Shown here: in pieces, positions 1 to 9,377 of the stretch
Layout: each line of letters opens with the position of its first letter
Numbering within the stretch: the stretch's first letter is position 1
DNA from: Procambarus clarkii
Lineage: Eukaryota; Arthropoda; Malacostraca; Decapoda; Cambaridae
Direction of reading: 5' to 3'
NCBI RefSeq assembly: GCF_040958095.1
Contig: NC_091175.1
Coordinates: forward strand, 23,283,179 to 23,347,178
Length of the DNA: 64,000 nt
Program-made: the position numbers and the translations under genes
Notes under the pieces: model-generated
Told to the model about the DNA's origin: nothing
The model's input: the letters and a program-made list of their open reading frames with translations, nothing else
The model's database searches: none

Positions 1-1110
1 CAGGTCCCTATAACACAACACATGATACATCAGGTCACTCTGACACTACAATTCCTACATCATGTCACTGAAACACGACACATGGTACGTCAGTTCACTG
101 TGACACTACATATGGTACTTCAGGTCACTGTGACACTATTAATGGTACGTCATGTCACTGTAATACTACACATGGTACATTAGATCACTATGACCCTACA
201 CATGGTACATCAGGTCACTATGACCCTACAAATGGTACATAAGGTCACTGTGACACTACATTTGGTTCATCAGATCACTGTGACCCTACACATGGTACAT
301 CAGGTCACTGTGACCCTACACATGGTACATAAGGTCACTGTAACACTACATTTGGTTCATCATGTCACTGTGACACTACACTTGGTACATCAGTTCACTG
401 TGAAACTACAGTTGGTACATCAGATCATTGTGATACTACACAATGGTTCGTCTGGTCACTGTGACACTACACATGGTTCGTCTGGTCACTGTGACACTAC
501 ACATGGTTCGTCTGGTCACTGTGACACTACAGTTGTTACGTCATGTCACTGTGACACTACAGTTGTTACGTCATGTCACTGTGACACTACAGTTGTTACG
601 TAAAGTCACTGTGACACTACACTTGGTTCATCAGGTCATTGTGACACTACACATGGTACATCAGGTCATTGTGACACTACACTTGGTACATCAGGTCATT
701 GTGACACTACACATGGTACATCAGTTCACTGTGACACTACACATGGTACATCAGGTCATTGTGACACTACACATGATTCGTCAGGTCACTGTGACACTAC
801 ACTTGGTACATCAGTTCACTGTGACAATACAGTTGGTACGTCACGTCATTGTGACACTACACATGGTACATCGGGTCACTGTGAATCTGTACATGGTACA
901 GATTCACTGTGGCACTACACATGTGCTAAAGGACACTGTGACACTAAACTTGGTACATCAGGTCACTGTGACACTACACATGGTACGTCAGGTCACTGTG
1001 ACACTACACATGGTAAGTCACTGTGACACTACACTTGGTTCATCAGGTCACTGTGACACTACACATGGTACATCAGGTCATTGTGACACTACACTTGGTT
1101 CGTTAACCCA
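1..1110. repeat. 30-bp minisatellite
   Basis: Direct tandem copies of a 30-bp unit, typified by GTCACTGTGACACTACACAT followed by GGTACATCAG, run from the window edge to about 1110. The unit holds an 11-bp palindrome (GTCACTGTGAC). Because 30 is a multiple of three, the array gives long open frames with a 10-residue repeat; these have no gene-like features and are not called as genes. Units differ at a few recurrent positions (CATGG/CTTGG/GTTGG, TACATCA/TTCATCA/TACGTCA). Runs of near-identical neighbours, for example 440-600, indicate local amplification. Confidence 0.93.
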
Positions 1111-1309
1111 CACGTCTGTCAACATCTTGCTATTATGCCCTGGTAGCTGCCATGAACAGTTGTGCACTTTTATTTCAAGTTCACAAAATTGATACGATAC
1201 CATATGTGCCTGCTGGGTGGGGTACCCAGCGGTGCCCGTGTCGTTCCGGTGGTTAAATGGAGCTGGTGCTTTAGTCTACTTGGTATTTGAATTGCCCCCT
1301 TGTTTGAGT
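1111..1309. other. unique spacer between two satellites
   Basis: About 200 bp of non-repetitive sequence between the 30-bp and 17-bp arrays. No open frame, splice-site pair, RNA gene or transposon end was recognised. Confidence 0.5.
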
Positions 1310-1790
1310 TAAACCGGTGCCCTGATCAACCCAGTGCCCAGATCAACCCAGTGCCCAGGTCAACCAAGTCCCCAGATCAACCCAGTGACCACATCAACCC
1401 AGTGGCCAGATCAACCCAGTCCCCAGATCAACGCAGTGCCCAGATCAACCCAGTGACCACATCAACCCAGTGGCCAGATCATCCTAATGCACACATCAAC
1501 CCAGTGCCCTGATCAACCCAGTGCCCAGATCAACCTAGTGCTCAGATCAACCCAGTGCCCAGGTCAACCAAGTCCCCAGATCAACCCAGTGACCACATCA
1601 ACCCAGTGGCCAGATCAACCCAGTCCCCAGATCAACGCAGTGCCCAGATCAACCCAGTGACCACATCAACCCAGTGGCCAGATCATCCTAATGCACACAT
1701 CAACCCAGTGCCCTTATAAACCCAGTGTCCAGATCAACCCAGCCCTTGGACCTACCCATTGCCCAGATGAACCCAGTGCCAAAATTAATC
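1310..1790. repeat. 17-bp satellite with 204-bp higher-order repeat
   Basis: Tandem 17-bp units of the type ATCAACCCAGTGCCCAG. A distinctive variant (AGGTCAACCAAGTCCCC) occurs at 1357 and again at 1561, exactly 204 bp or 12 units apart, and the variants following it recur in the same order. This is a higher-order repeat made by unequal exchange or replication slippage of a 12-mer block. The right end (about 1720-1800) decays into diverged units. The short open frame across it is a by-product. Confidence 0.9.
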
Positions 1791-2531
1791 TGGTTCCCGG
1801 ATTGACCAAGTGCTTGATACGACTAGCATCATTCCACTACCAAACTTAGAAATAACGATAAAAACTTGAAAGGCTTCCCACCTAAAGTCAACAAAACCTA
1901 GAAACATGGCTGGGACTAGAAAATATTCTGTTGCCTCAGCAACATGTCTACCTTCAAACTATTGCAAGTAGAATACATATTTTGTCTATTTCCCTGACAT
2001 CAGTACATAAATCTTTATGATACAGAAAGGGAAAAATAATTATCCCGAATTCTCCTTTAACCTTCTCCATGCGGTGCCAAGCTCACCACCAACGTTATGG
2101 GGGTCACCAACAACTTAACATGGGTCGCCCTGGGTGCCGGCATTCTTTTAATGGAATCAATAGATATCTTATCCCGTCCATGATGGTCACCTAACCCTCA
2201 GCTATCACTCCACAAGTTAGGTTAGGCTGGGACTCCGACATTGGAGAGACATTTTGCTCTTATTGATTGATTCCAAGGAAATCTAGAGGGGTGAAATTCT
2301 CGGAACTCAATTTGTTCCCTTCTACCAAGTTCATCGGGATGGCCATGGGATCCGATACTCATTAAGGAAGCAAAGGAGCAAACCACATTAATTCCATTTA
2401 ATGCTTCTTTTATGTTATCTAGGTGTGATTATGATTCGTCACGTTTGTGATGATATATATATAACTTTTATTGTGAAACTTATCACCGCAAGAAAGACCC
2501 CGAACATAATTATAATAAAGAGTTAACTAAC
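1791..2531. other. unique sequence, no gene recognised
   Basis: Non-repetitive, moderately AT-rich DNA. There is no long open frame, RNA gene or transposon end I can support. It may be intronic if the exon call at 2532-2679 is right. Confidence 0.4.
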
Positions 2532-2679
2532 CTTGTTGGAAGACAGAAGTATTGTGTGCAGTAAAATAGAAAGGAGGCCAAGCAGTAGAAGGCCTCGGTG
2601 ACAGCAGCAGCCGTGAGGGGAGAGGCTGGATGAAGCAGCAGGTGGACCACCCCCTCCACGTCCCACACGTCCTCCGACA
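2532..2679 (-). CDS. candidate internal coding exon of an unidentified host gene
   Basis: On the minus strand a GC-rich 148-bp block is preceded by an acceptor-like TTGATATTTGCAG and followed by a donor-like AAG|GTTAGTT. The open frame within it reads SEDVWDVEGVVHLLLHPAS, continues through an alanine-rich and hydrophobic segment (AAAVTEAFYCLASF), and ends YFCLPT. Both borders cut a codon, leaving two bases at each end, so 48 full codons fit between them. Base composition rises sharply against the AT-rich flanks, as for a real exon. I do not recognise the protein, and no partner exon is seen nearby. It could be a chance frame, so confidence is moderate. Confidence 0.4.
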
Positions 2680-3309
2680 CTGCAAATATCAAGTCATTAC
2701 TAATACACGTCTCTCCAATTATTATTCTCGGTATGTGAATTAAGGAATATAGACCGTCGTCGATAATCAATAAAATTGTCTCCTGCAACATACGTATAGT
2801 TGTTTTTTACAGTAAGAGCGAGTGAACAGCCTGGCTGTGGGAGGCCCAAGAATATCTAAAAACACATGTCAAATGAATAATCGTCCCATACCAGGCAGTT
2901 CCTATTTATACTTAACCAAATTCAGTTCTATATATCCAATCATTATTTAAAAGGATCCCACGTATAATGTGTTAACCAAAAATTTGTTCCATAAATCACC
3001 AGCATAGAAAACAAACTTGTATATACTCAGGACTCTTGTGAACCTTAACTTATCCCGTCTCTTCTGTATTGTATTTTGTGTTGATATATTTAGCGTTATA
3101 CTTTATTGAGTATACCCAGACACTTGGACTGGTGAGTAGGACAATGACTTTGCTTCCAACAGGTCGCGTCCGGTCCTTAGTGGTCAATGAGGATGGCACC
3201 GTTCTTTCCCTCAGTTATATCCCAGCTCCTTGTCCTCATAGCCCTTCTAACATCTGTTTAGTCGTACTGGCTTAACGCTCTCTCCTGTTAATTACCTTAT
3301 CTTACACCA
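2680..3309. other. unique sequence, no gene recognised
   Basis: AT-rich unique DNA. A plus-strand open frame around 3069-3275 has a GTGAGT donor-like site at 3131 and an acceptor-like CCAACAG near 3161, but these would bound a 30-bp intron. No convincing gene model results. Confidence 0.35.
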
Positions 3310-4666
3310 GTGAGTGTGTTCCCTACACCTTGCATCAGTGTATGTTACCATGCACCTTGCGTCAGTGTGTATGTTCCCTACACCTTGCATCAGTGTATGT
3401 TACCATGCACCTTGCGTCAGTGTGTATGTTCCATGCACCTTGCATCAGTGTCAGATCCCTGTACCTTGCGTCAGTGCCAGATCCCTGTACCTTGCATCAG
3501 TGTCAGATCCCTGTACCTTGCGTCAGTGTGTGTCCCTTCCACCTATGCATCAGTGTTTGATTCCTGCACCTTACGTCAGTGTGTATGTTCCCTGTTCATG
3601 ACGTCAATGTGTGGGTTCCCTGCACCTTTGATAAATGTGTGGGTTCCCTGCACCTTTGATAAATGTGTGGGTTCCCTGCACCGTGAATCGATATGTGGGT
3701 TCCCTGCACCGTGAATCGATACGTGGGTTCCCTGCACCGTGAATCGATATGTGGGTTCCCTGCACCTTGAATCGATATGTGGGTTCCCTGCACCTTTGGT
3801 AAATGTGTGGGTTCCCCTGCACCTTATGACAAAGTGATGGTTCCCTGTACCTTATGACAATGCGTGGGTTCCCTGCATCTTATGACAAGGTATGGGTTCT
3901 CTGCGCTTTATAACATTGTGATGGTTCCCTGCACCTTCTGACAATGTGATGGTTCCCTGCACCTTATGGCAATGTATGGGTTCCCTGCACCTTATGACAA
4001 TGTATGGGTTCCCTGCACCTTATGACAATGTGTGGGTTCCCTGCCGCTTAGCACAATGTGTGGGTTCCCTGCCGCTTAGCACAATGTGTGGGTTCCCTGC
4101 CGCTTAGCACAATGTGTGGGTTCCCTGTCGCTTAGCACAATGTGTGGGATCCCTACACATTATGACAATGTGTGGGTTCCCTGCACCTTATGACAAAGTG
4201 AGGGTTCCCTGTACATTTTGACAATGTATGGGTTATCTTGAGATGATTTTGGGACTTTTTAGTGTCCCCGCGGCCCAGTCCTCGACCAGGCCTCCATCCC
4301 CAGGAAGCAGCCCGTGACAGCTGACTAACACCCAGGTAAATATTTTACTGCTAGGTAACAGGGGCATAGGGTGAAAGAAACTTTGCCCATTGTTTCTCGC
4401 CGGTGCCTGGGTTCGAACCCAGGACCACAGGATCACAAGTCCAGCGTGCTGTCCACTCGGCCGACCGGCTCCTGCACATTATGACAATGTGTGGGTACCC
4501 TGCTGCTTATGACAATGTACGGGTTCTCTGCACCTTATGATAATGTGTGGGTTCCCTGCACTTTATGACAAAGTACGGGTTCCCTGCACCTTATGACAAT
4601 GTGATGGTTCCTTGCACCTTTTGACAATGTATGGGGTTCCCTGCACTTTATGACAATGTGTGAGTT
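3310..4666. repeat. 28-bp minisatellite, left block
   Basis: Tandem 28-bp units built around GGTTCCCTGCACCTTATGAC followed by AATGTGTG. The first part (3310-3600) is a diverged version with GCATCAGTGT cores; 3600-3830 is homogenised on GATAAATGTGTGGGTTCCC and ATCGATATGTGGGTTCCC variants; the rest uses TATGACAATGTG. A SINE (4234-4472) interrupts the array. Open frames on both strands are periodic artefacts. The same unit continues at 23761 and 29580, so the three blocks were one array before LINE insertion. Confidence 0.92.
4234..4472 (-). mobile_element. tRNA-derived SINE (type 1) inside the minisatellite
   Basis: On the minus strand the element starts with a tRNA-like head (GGAGCCGGTCGGCCGAGTGG, then a B box GGTTCGAACCC), which supplies an internal RNA polymerase III promoter. 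A body rich in hairpins follows: a GC-rich segment with GGTCGAGGACTGGGCCGCGG, and a tail ending CATCTCAAGATAACC. Minisatellite units flank it directly, so it inserted into the array. A second copy in the same orientation lies at 32770-33015. The anticodon arm pairs imperfectly, so this is a SINE head and not a functional tRNA gene. Confidence 0.85.
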
Positions 4667-4887
4667 AGGAACATAAGAACAAAGGCAACTACAGAAGGCC
4701 CATTGGCCCATACGAGGCAGCTTCAATCTATAACCACCAAATCCCACTCATATACATGTCCAACCCGCGCTTGAAACAATCTAGGGACCCCACCTCCACA
4801 ACGTTAAGCGGTAATTGCTTCCACAAATCAACAACCCTGTTACCGAATCAGTATTTACCCAAGTCTTTCAAGTTTACCCAAGTCTTT
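4667..4887 (-). mobile_element. LINE-A copy 1, 3' end (outermost copy of left nest)
   Basis: Begins at the left with the reverse complement of the 8-bp tail (AACATAAGAAC), then the 3' UTR and the last ORF2 codons of LINE-A on the minus strand. It breaks at the TCTTT at 4883-4887, after a small duplication of TTTACCCAAGTCTTT. The sequence resumes at 16466 with the same TCTTT, so this piece and 16466-23760 are the two halves of one minus-strand copy, split by the block 4888-16465. The left flank is 28-bp minisatellite. Confidence 0.85.
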
Positions 4888-4889
4888 TG

Positions 4890-5345
4890 CCAGAGATAGG
4901 GGGAACAGATTAAGGGTTTGCTATCCGGGAGCTGGAATTGGTGATATTGTTGGAAACATGAATGATATTATGACAGGAAATGGAAACAAACCCATTATTT
5001 GTATTAGTGCAGGGGGTAATGATGTTGGGCGAGTTAGGAGTGAGGAACTAATACAGAGATTCAGGACAGCCATTGAATTAGTTAGGAGCAAGGGAGGAAT
5101 CCCGATCAAATGTGGCATTCTTCCAAGAAAGGGAGTGGGAAATGAATGGATGTCGAGGGCAATTGCCGGCTGGAAAGATATTGCAAATCAAAGGCAATAT
5201 CTTTCATAGACAACTGGGAACACTTCTACGGAAGAAATAAAATGTATGCTCGAGATGGGGTGCATCTATCGAGAGCTGGGGTTGTTGCTGTTGCGAACTC
5301 GTTGGAAGAAGTGGTTAGAGGTGTTTGTTTGGGTTTAAACTGTTA
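4890..5345 (+). pseudogene. LINE-A ORF1 remnant (SGNH esterase, frameshifted)
   Basis: C-terminal part of the SGNH esterase ORF1. The GGND block and the DGVHLS block (aspartate and histidine of the triad) are readable, but the GDS serine block is lost to truncation and a 10-bp deletion near 5160 shifts the frame. The ORF1/ORF2 junction with TTTAAAC (5334-5340) is preserved. Confidence 0.85.
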
Positions 5346-5357
5346 GTAGATAGAGGT

Positions 5358-7666
5358 ATGGGAATTGATTTGGAGGAAGGGGATAATAAAAGTATGTGTT
5401 TGTGGGAGAAAGGAATTGGCAAAATGATCAGGGAAAGAGAAGGGCCTCAAAATAACAATTCACTTAGGGTATATTACACTAACAGTAGAAGTCTAAGAAA
5501 TAAAATTAACGAATTAAATGCTCTTGTCTGCACAGAAAAAATAGATATTATTGCACTTACCGAAACGTGGATGAATGTAGAAAATAGAGAACTATTAGCT
5601 GAATATCAAATAAATGGATTTAAACTATTTTAAACTATTTCACACAGATATATTAGACGAGGAGGGGGAGTAGCCATATATTTTAGGGACAATTTGAAAT
5701 GTAGTCTCAAAGAGGGAGTCAAAACTGAGCCACACACAGAAACTATTTGGATAGAATTAAACGAAAAAGCAAATAATATTGTAATAGGAGTTATATATAG
5801 GCCACCAAATTTAGACAGAATGGAAGCAAAGCATCTATGGGATGAAATATCTAGAGCATCTAGATCTAACAGTATTTACGTCATTGTGACTTTAATTTTA
5901 GTGGAATAAACTGGTTGAACAAAACAGGGAATAGTGAAGCAGAAGATTTTCTAGAATTAATTGACGATTGCTTTCTTACGCAACACATTAAGGAACCAAC
6001 ACGGGAAAATAATATTTTAGATTTAGTGTTAAATAACAGGGAAACACAAATTAATGACATCGAAATAGGGAGTGAGCTAGGGAACAGTGATTACAAAGAA
6101 ATCAGATTTAGCATAGAATGGAATAGACCTGTAGGAGAAAATTCTGTAAAAGTGCCAGATTTTCGAAAAGCTGATTTTAATAGCCTTAGAAATTTTTTGG
6201 GTCAAATTGATTGGAAAGTCTTGGGTATGGGGTGGGGGCCGGTCTTGGACCGAGACATGACCCCAGCGATAAGTGACGTAAATGAGGATTTCGATGTGGA
6301 TTCAATATATAACTTATTTAAGAATATTCTAAACAAAGCACAGGAACGTAGTATACCATACAAATTGAATAGATCGAATACTAATGACCCAAAGTGGATA
6401 ACAAAGAATTTGAAGAACCTCATAGGTAAAAAGAGAGCTTGGTACAAAAGGATTAAAAATGGGAAGGTCACTTTAGATCAGGAATTCGTACAACTGGTTA
6501 GAAATGTTAAAAAAGAGGTAAGGAAAGCCAAAAGAAACTATGAAGTTCGTATAGCAGGGCAAGCAAAGACAAATCCTAAAGGTTTTTTTCAGTTATATCG
6601 TACTAAGACTAGGGAAAGGATAGGTCCATTAAAAACTGAGACAGGCCAAATAACAGATAGTGATGAAGAGATGAGTAGTATTTTTAATAAATATTTTGTA
6701 TCTGTATTTACTAAAGAGGAACTTAACAATATGCCTTCAGCCGAACAAGTCTATGTGGGTGGGGACGAGGACAGGTTGACGAGTTTAGCAGTTACCAGGG
6801 AGGATGTTCTTAAACAAATAGTAAAACTCAAACCAAACAAATCCCCAGGGCCGGATGAAGTGTTTGCCAGGGTGCTTAAAGAATGCAAAGAGGAGCTATG
6901 TGACCCACTGTCAACCATAAATCAATAGAGTCAGGCAGAGTGCCAGAGTTTTGGAAAGTTGCTAATGTGATACCAGTTTTTAAGAAAGGAGATAGATCAC
7001 TTGCGTCTAACTATCGACCAATTAGCCTAACGTCTATTGTGGGAAAGTTACTCGAATCTATAATAGCAAATAAAATTCGTCTTCATCTTGAAAAACATAA
7101 ATTAATAATTGAGTCGCAACATGGTTTTATAAATGGCCGTTCATGTTTAACAAATTTGTTATCTTTTTATTCTAGCATTGTTGAGGCAGTTGATAGTGGT
7201 AAGGATTGCGATGTTGTGTACCTTGACTTTAGCAAAGCTTTTGAAACAGTGCCACATGAAAGACTGATTAAAAACATAGAGTCTCATGGTATTGGGGGTG
7301 CTATATTAAGCTGGATTAGGGCATGGCTATACCAAAGGAAACAGAGTTAGTATAAATGGAGTCAAGTCAGAGTGGGAAAATGTTGTAAGTGGGGTGCCTC
7401 AGGGCTCTGTCCTGGGACCTCAGTTGTTTATAATATATATAAATGATTTAGATTCAGGTTTGAGTAGCAACATTTGCAAATTTGCCAATGATACGAAATC
7501 CGGTAAGGAAATTAATTCGGAGGAGGACTCACTATCACTTCAAGTTGATCTAGATAGGGTTTTGAAATGGTCGAAGGATTGGCAGATGCAGTTTAATGCT
7601 GATAAATGTAAAGTTCTGAGGTTAGGTAATGATGATAGGGTTACAAGATACGAGCTAGATGGTGTT
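5358..7666 (+). pseudogene. LINE-A ORF2 remnant (endonuclease plus reverse transcriptase)
   Basis: Endonuclease and RT motifs can be followed across several frames: LTETW, IYRPP, NYRPISLTS, YLDFSKAFETV (the D of FDTV is E here) and GVPQGSVLGP. The active-site box reads FANDT in place of FADDT, so one catalytic aspartate is changed. With four frame breaks and that change it cannot be active. Confidence 0.88.
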
Positions 7667-8035
7667 AGAACATAAGAACATAAGAACAAAGGCAACTGCA
7701 GAAGGCCTATTGGCCCATACGGGGCAGCTCCTATTTATAACCACCCAATCCCACTCATATACTTGTCCAACCTGCGCTTGAAACAATCGAGGAACCCCAC
7801 CTCCAGCACGTTACGCGGTAATTGGTTCCACAAATCAACAACCCTGTTACTGAACCAGTATTTACCCAAGTCTTTCCTAAATCTAAACTTATCCAATTTA
7901 TACCCATTGTTTCGTGTTCTGTCTTGTGTTGATACTTTTAATACCCTATTAATATCCCCTTTGTTATGTCCATTCACCCACTTGTAAACCTCTATCATGT
8001 CACCCCTAACTCTTCGCCTTTCCAGTAAATGCAAC
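7667..8035 (-). mobile_element. LINE-A copy 3, 3' fragment
   Basis: Minus-strand 3' terminus (tail repeats, 3' UTR, last 100 ORF2 codons), inserted next to the GTGTT break of copy 2. LINE similarity stops abruptly at GCAAC (about 8035), where unrelated sequence begins. The open frame 7735-8037 retains the C-terminal block NRVVDLWNQLPRN. Confidence 0.85.
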
Positions 8036-8620
8036 AAACAACAAACAAAGTATAAATGTTGATCAAACGAGCAAATCAGTATCTTAGAAATATCTTAACT
8101 GTTATATTGGAAAGAAATATATTACACTGCAAGATGATTTTAAATTAAGCAAATATATTTGTAATTTATTTGGGATGTAAATTTTGATTTTAATGAAAAG
8201 AACAAATCATACCAACTGGAGTAGGCTAAACTAGGGTAGGGCAATATCAACTGATGCTGGCAACTACTGTATGGAAAAATACAATACCACAACGTTAACG
8301 TACCCCAATTTAGTCATTTTAATACAAATTTGGATAGGCTACTGCCGACTTGGGGAGGGAGGGGGGGGGGGGTGAAACGACTACCAACTTAATCACACAT
8401 ACTTAAGTAGGCCACTGTCAACTGGCGTTTAGGTCAATTCCAACTGAGGTGGCCCTTGCCCAGAGAAGTTGTTTAATGCTAACCTGAATAGCCAACACCA
8501 ACTGGAACTGGCCTAGGGTTGGCTTCTACCCACTGGGACTAGACAAGACTTTAAATAACGCAGTTTTCGGAATAAATAACAGAAATGTTTGCAAAGAAAT
8601 TAAACCCAAACTCGGTAGTT
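8036..8620. other. unassigned sequence between two LINE-A 3' ends
   Basis: About 585 bp unrelated to LINE-A. It has a G run (about 8352-8370) and scattered degenerate repeats of a CCAACTGG...TAGGC type between about 8210 and 8540. No coding frame. It may be an old minisatellite or the remains of another element; I cannot name it. Confidence 0.4.
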
Positions 8621-9377
8621 AAGAACATAAGAACATAAGAACAAAGGCAACTGCAGAAGGCCTGTTGGCCCATACGAGGCAGCTCCTATTTATAACCACC
8701 CAATCCCACTCATATACATGTCCAACCCGCGTTTGAAACAATCGAGGGACCCCACCTCCACAATGTTACGCGGCAATTGGTTCCACAAATCAACAACCCT
8801 GTTACTGAACCAGTATTTACCCAAGTCTTTCCTAAATCTAAACTTATCCAATTTATACCCATTGTTTCGTGTTCTGCCTTGTGTTGATACTTTTAATACC
8901 CTATTAATATCCCCTTTGTTATGTCCATTCACCCACTTGTAAACCTCTATCATGTCACCCCTAACAGTGAATGCAACTTAAGCTTTGTTAATCTTTCTTC
9001 ATATGAAAGATTTCTAATTTGGGGAATTAACTTAGTCATCCTACGCTGGACACGTTCAAGTGAATTTATATCCATTCTATAATATGGCGACCAAAACTGA
9101 ACTGCATAATCAAAATGGGGCCTAACTAGAGCAAGATATAGCTTGAGAACCACACCAGGTGTCTTGTTACTAACGCTGCGATTAATAAATCCAAGTGTCC
9201 GATTTGCCTTATTACGAACATATATGCATTGATCCTTTTGTTTTAAATTCTTGCTAATCAGAACTCCCAGATCCCTTTCGCAATTCGACTTCGCAATCTC
9301 AACACCATCTAGCTCGTATCTTGTAACCCTATATGGTGTTATCTTGTAACACCATCTAGCTCGTATCTTGTAACCCT
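8621..9377 (-). mobile_element. LINE-A copy 4, 3' part (continues at 13226)
   Basis: Minus-strand 3' half of ORF2 with tail at the left. It stops at TTGTAACCCT, and 13226 resumes with ATCATCATTAC, the expected next bases, so copy 5 split it. A deletion near 8967 removes about 14 bp of ORF2. The last 77 bp contain a local 30-bp duplication with an inverted repeat (see findings). Confidence 0.85.

Larger units (their letters stand above)
4888..7666 (+). mobile_element. LINE-A copy 2, 5'-truncated, split from its 3' end
   Basis: Plus-strand copy truncated inside ORF1 and cut at GGTGTT (7661-7666). The missing 3' part resumes at 15793 with the shared GTGTT. It lies inside copy 1. ORF1 (4890-5345) has lost about 10 bp near 5160 at a short CA repeat. 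ORF2 (ATG 5358) carries a 10-bp duplication near 5625-5640 that causes an early stop, a frameshift near 5885, a 7-bp loss near 6919 and a 2-bp loss near 7345. It is a dead copy with many substitutions relative to the young copies, so it is older. Confidence 0.9.

Noticed and set aside
190-1192. Long open frames with a 10-residue VTVTLHMVHQ-like repeat
   Set aside because: They are the 30-bp satellite read in frame; a unit length divisible by three keeps frames open by chance.
2290-2320. GAGGGGTGAAATTCT resembles part of 18S rRNA
   Set aside because: The match is about 15 bases with no flanking rRNA similarity.
3069-3275. Possible plus-strand exon with GTGAGT and CCAACAG signals
   Set aside because: The signals would define a 30-bp intron and the peptide has no recognisable domain.
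3310-4230. CRISPR-like direct repeats of 28 bp
   Set aside because: The repeats are contiguous, with no unique spacers, in an animal-type genome.
4390-4472. tRNA gene on the minus strand
   Set aside because: Anticodon arm pairing is imperfect and the sequence is followed by a SINE body; the same unit recurs at 32770-33015.
3310-4750. Many overlapping open frames on both strands (cysteine- and proline-rich peptides)
   Set aside because: Periodic artefacts of the 28-bp minisatellite; three units restore frame every 84 bp.
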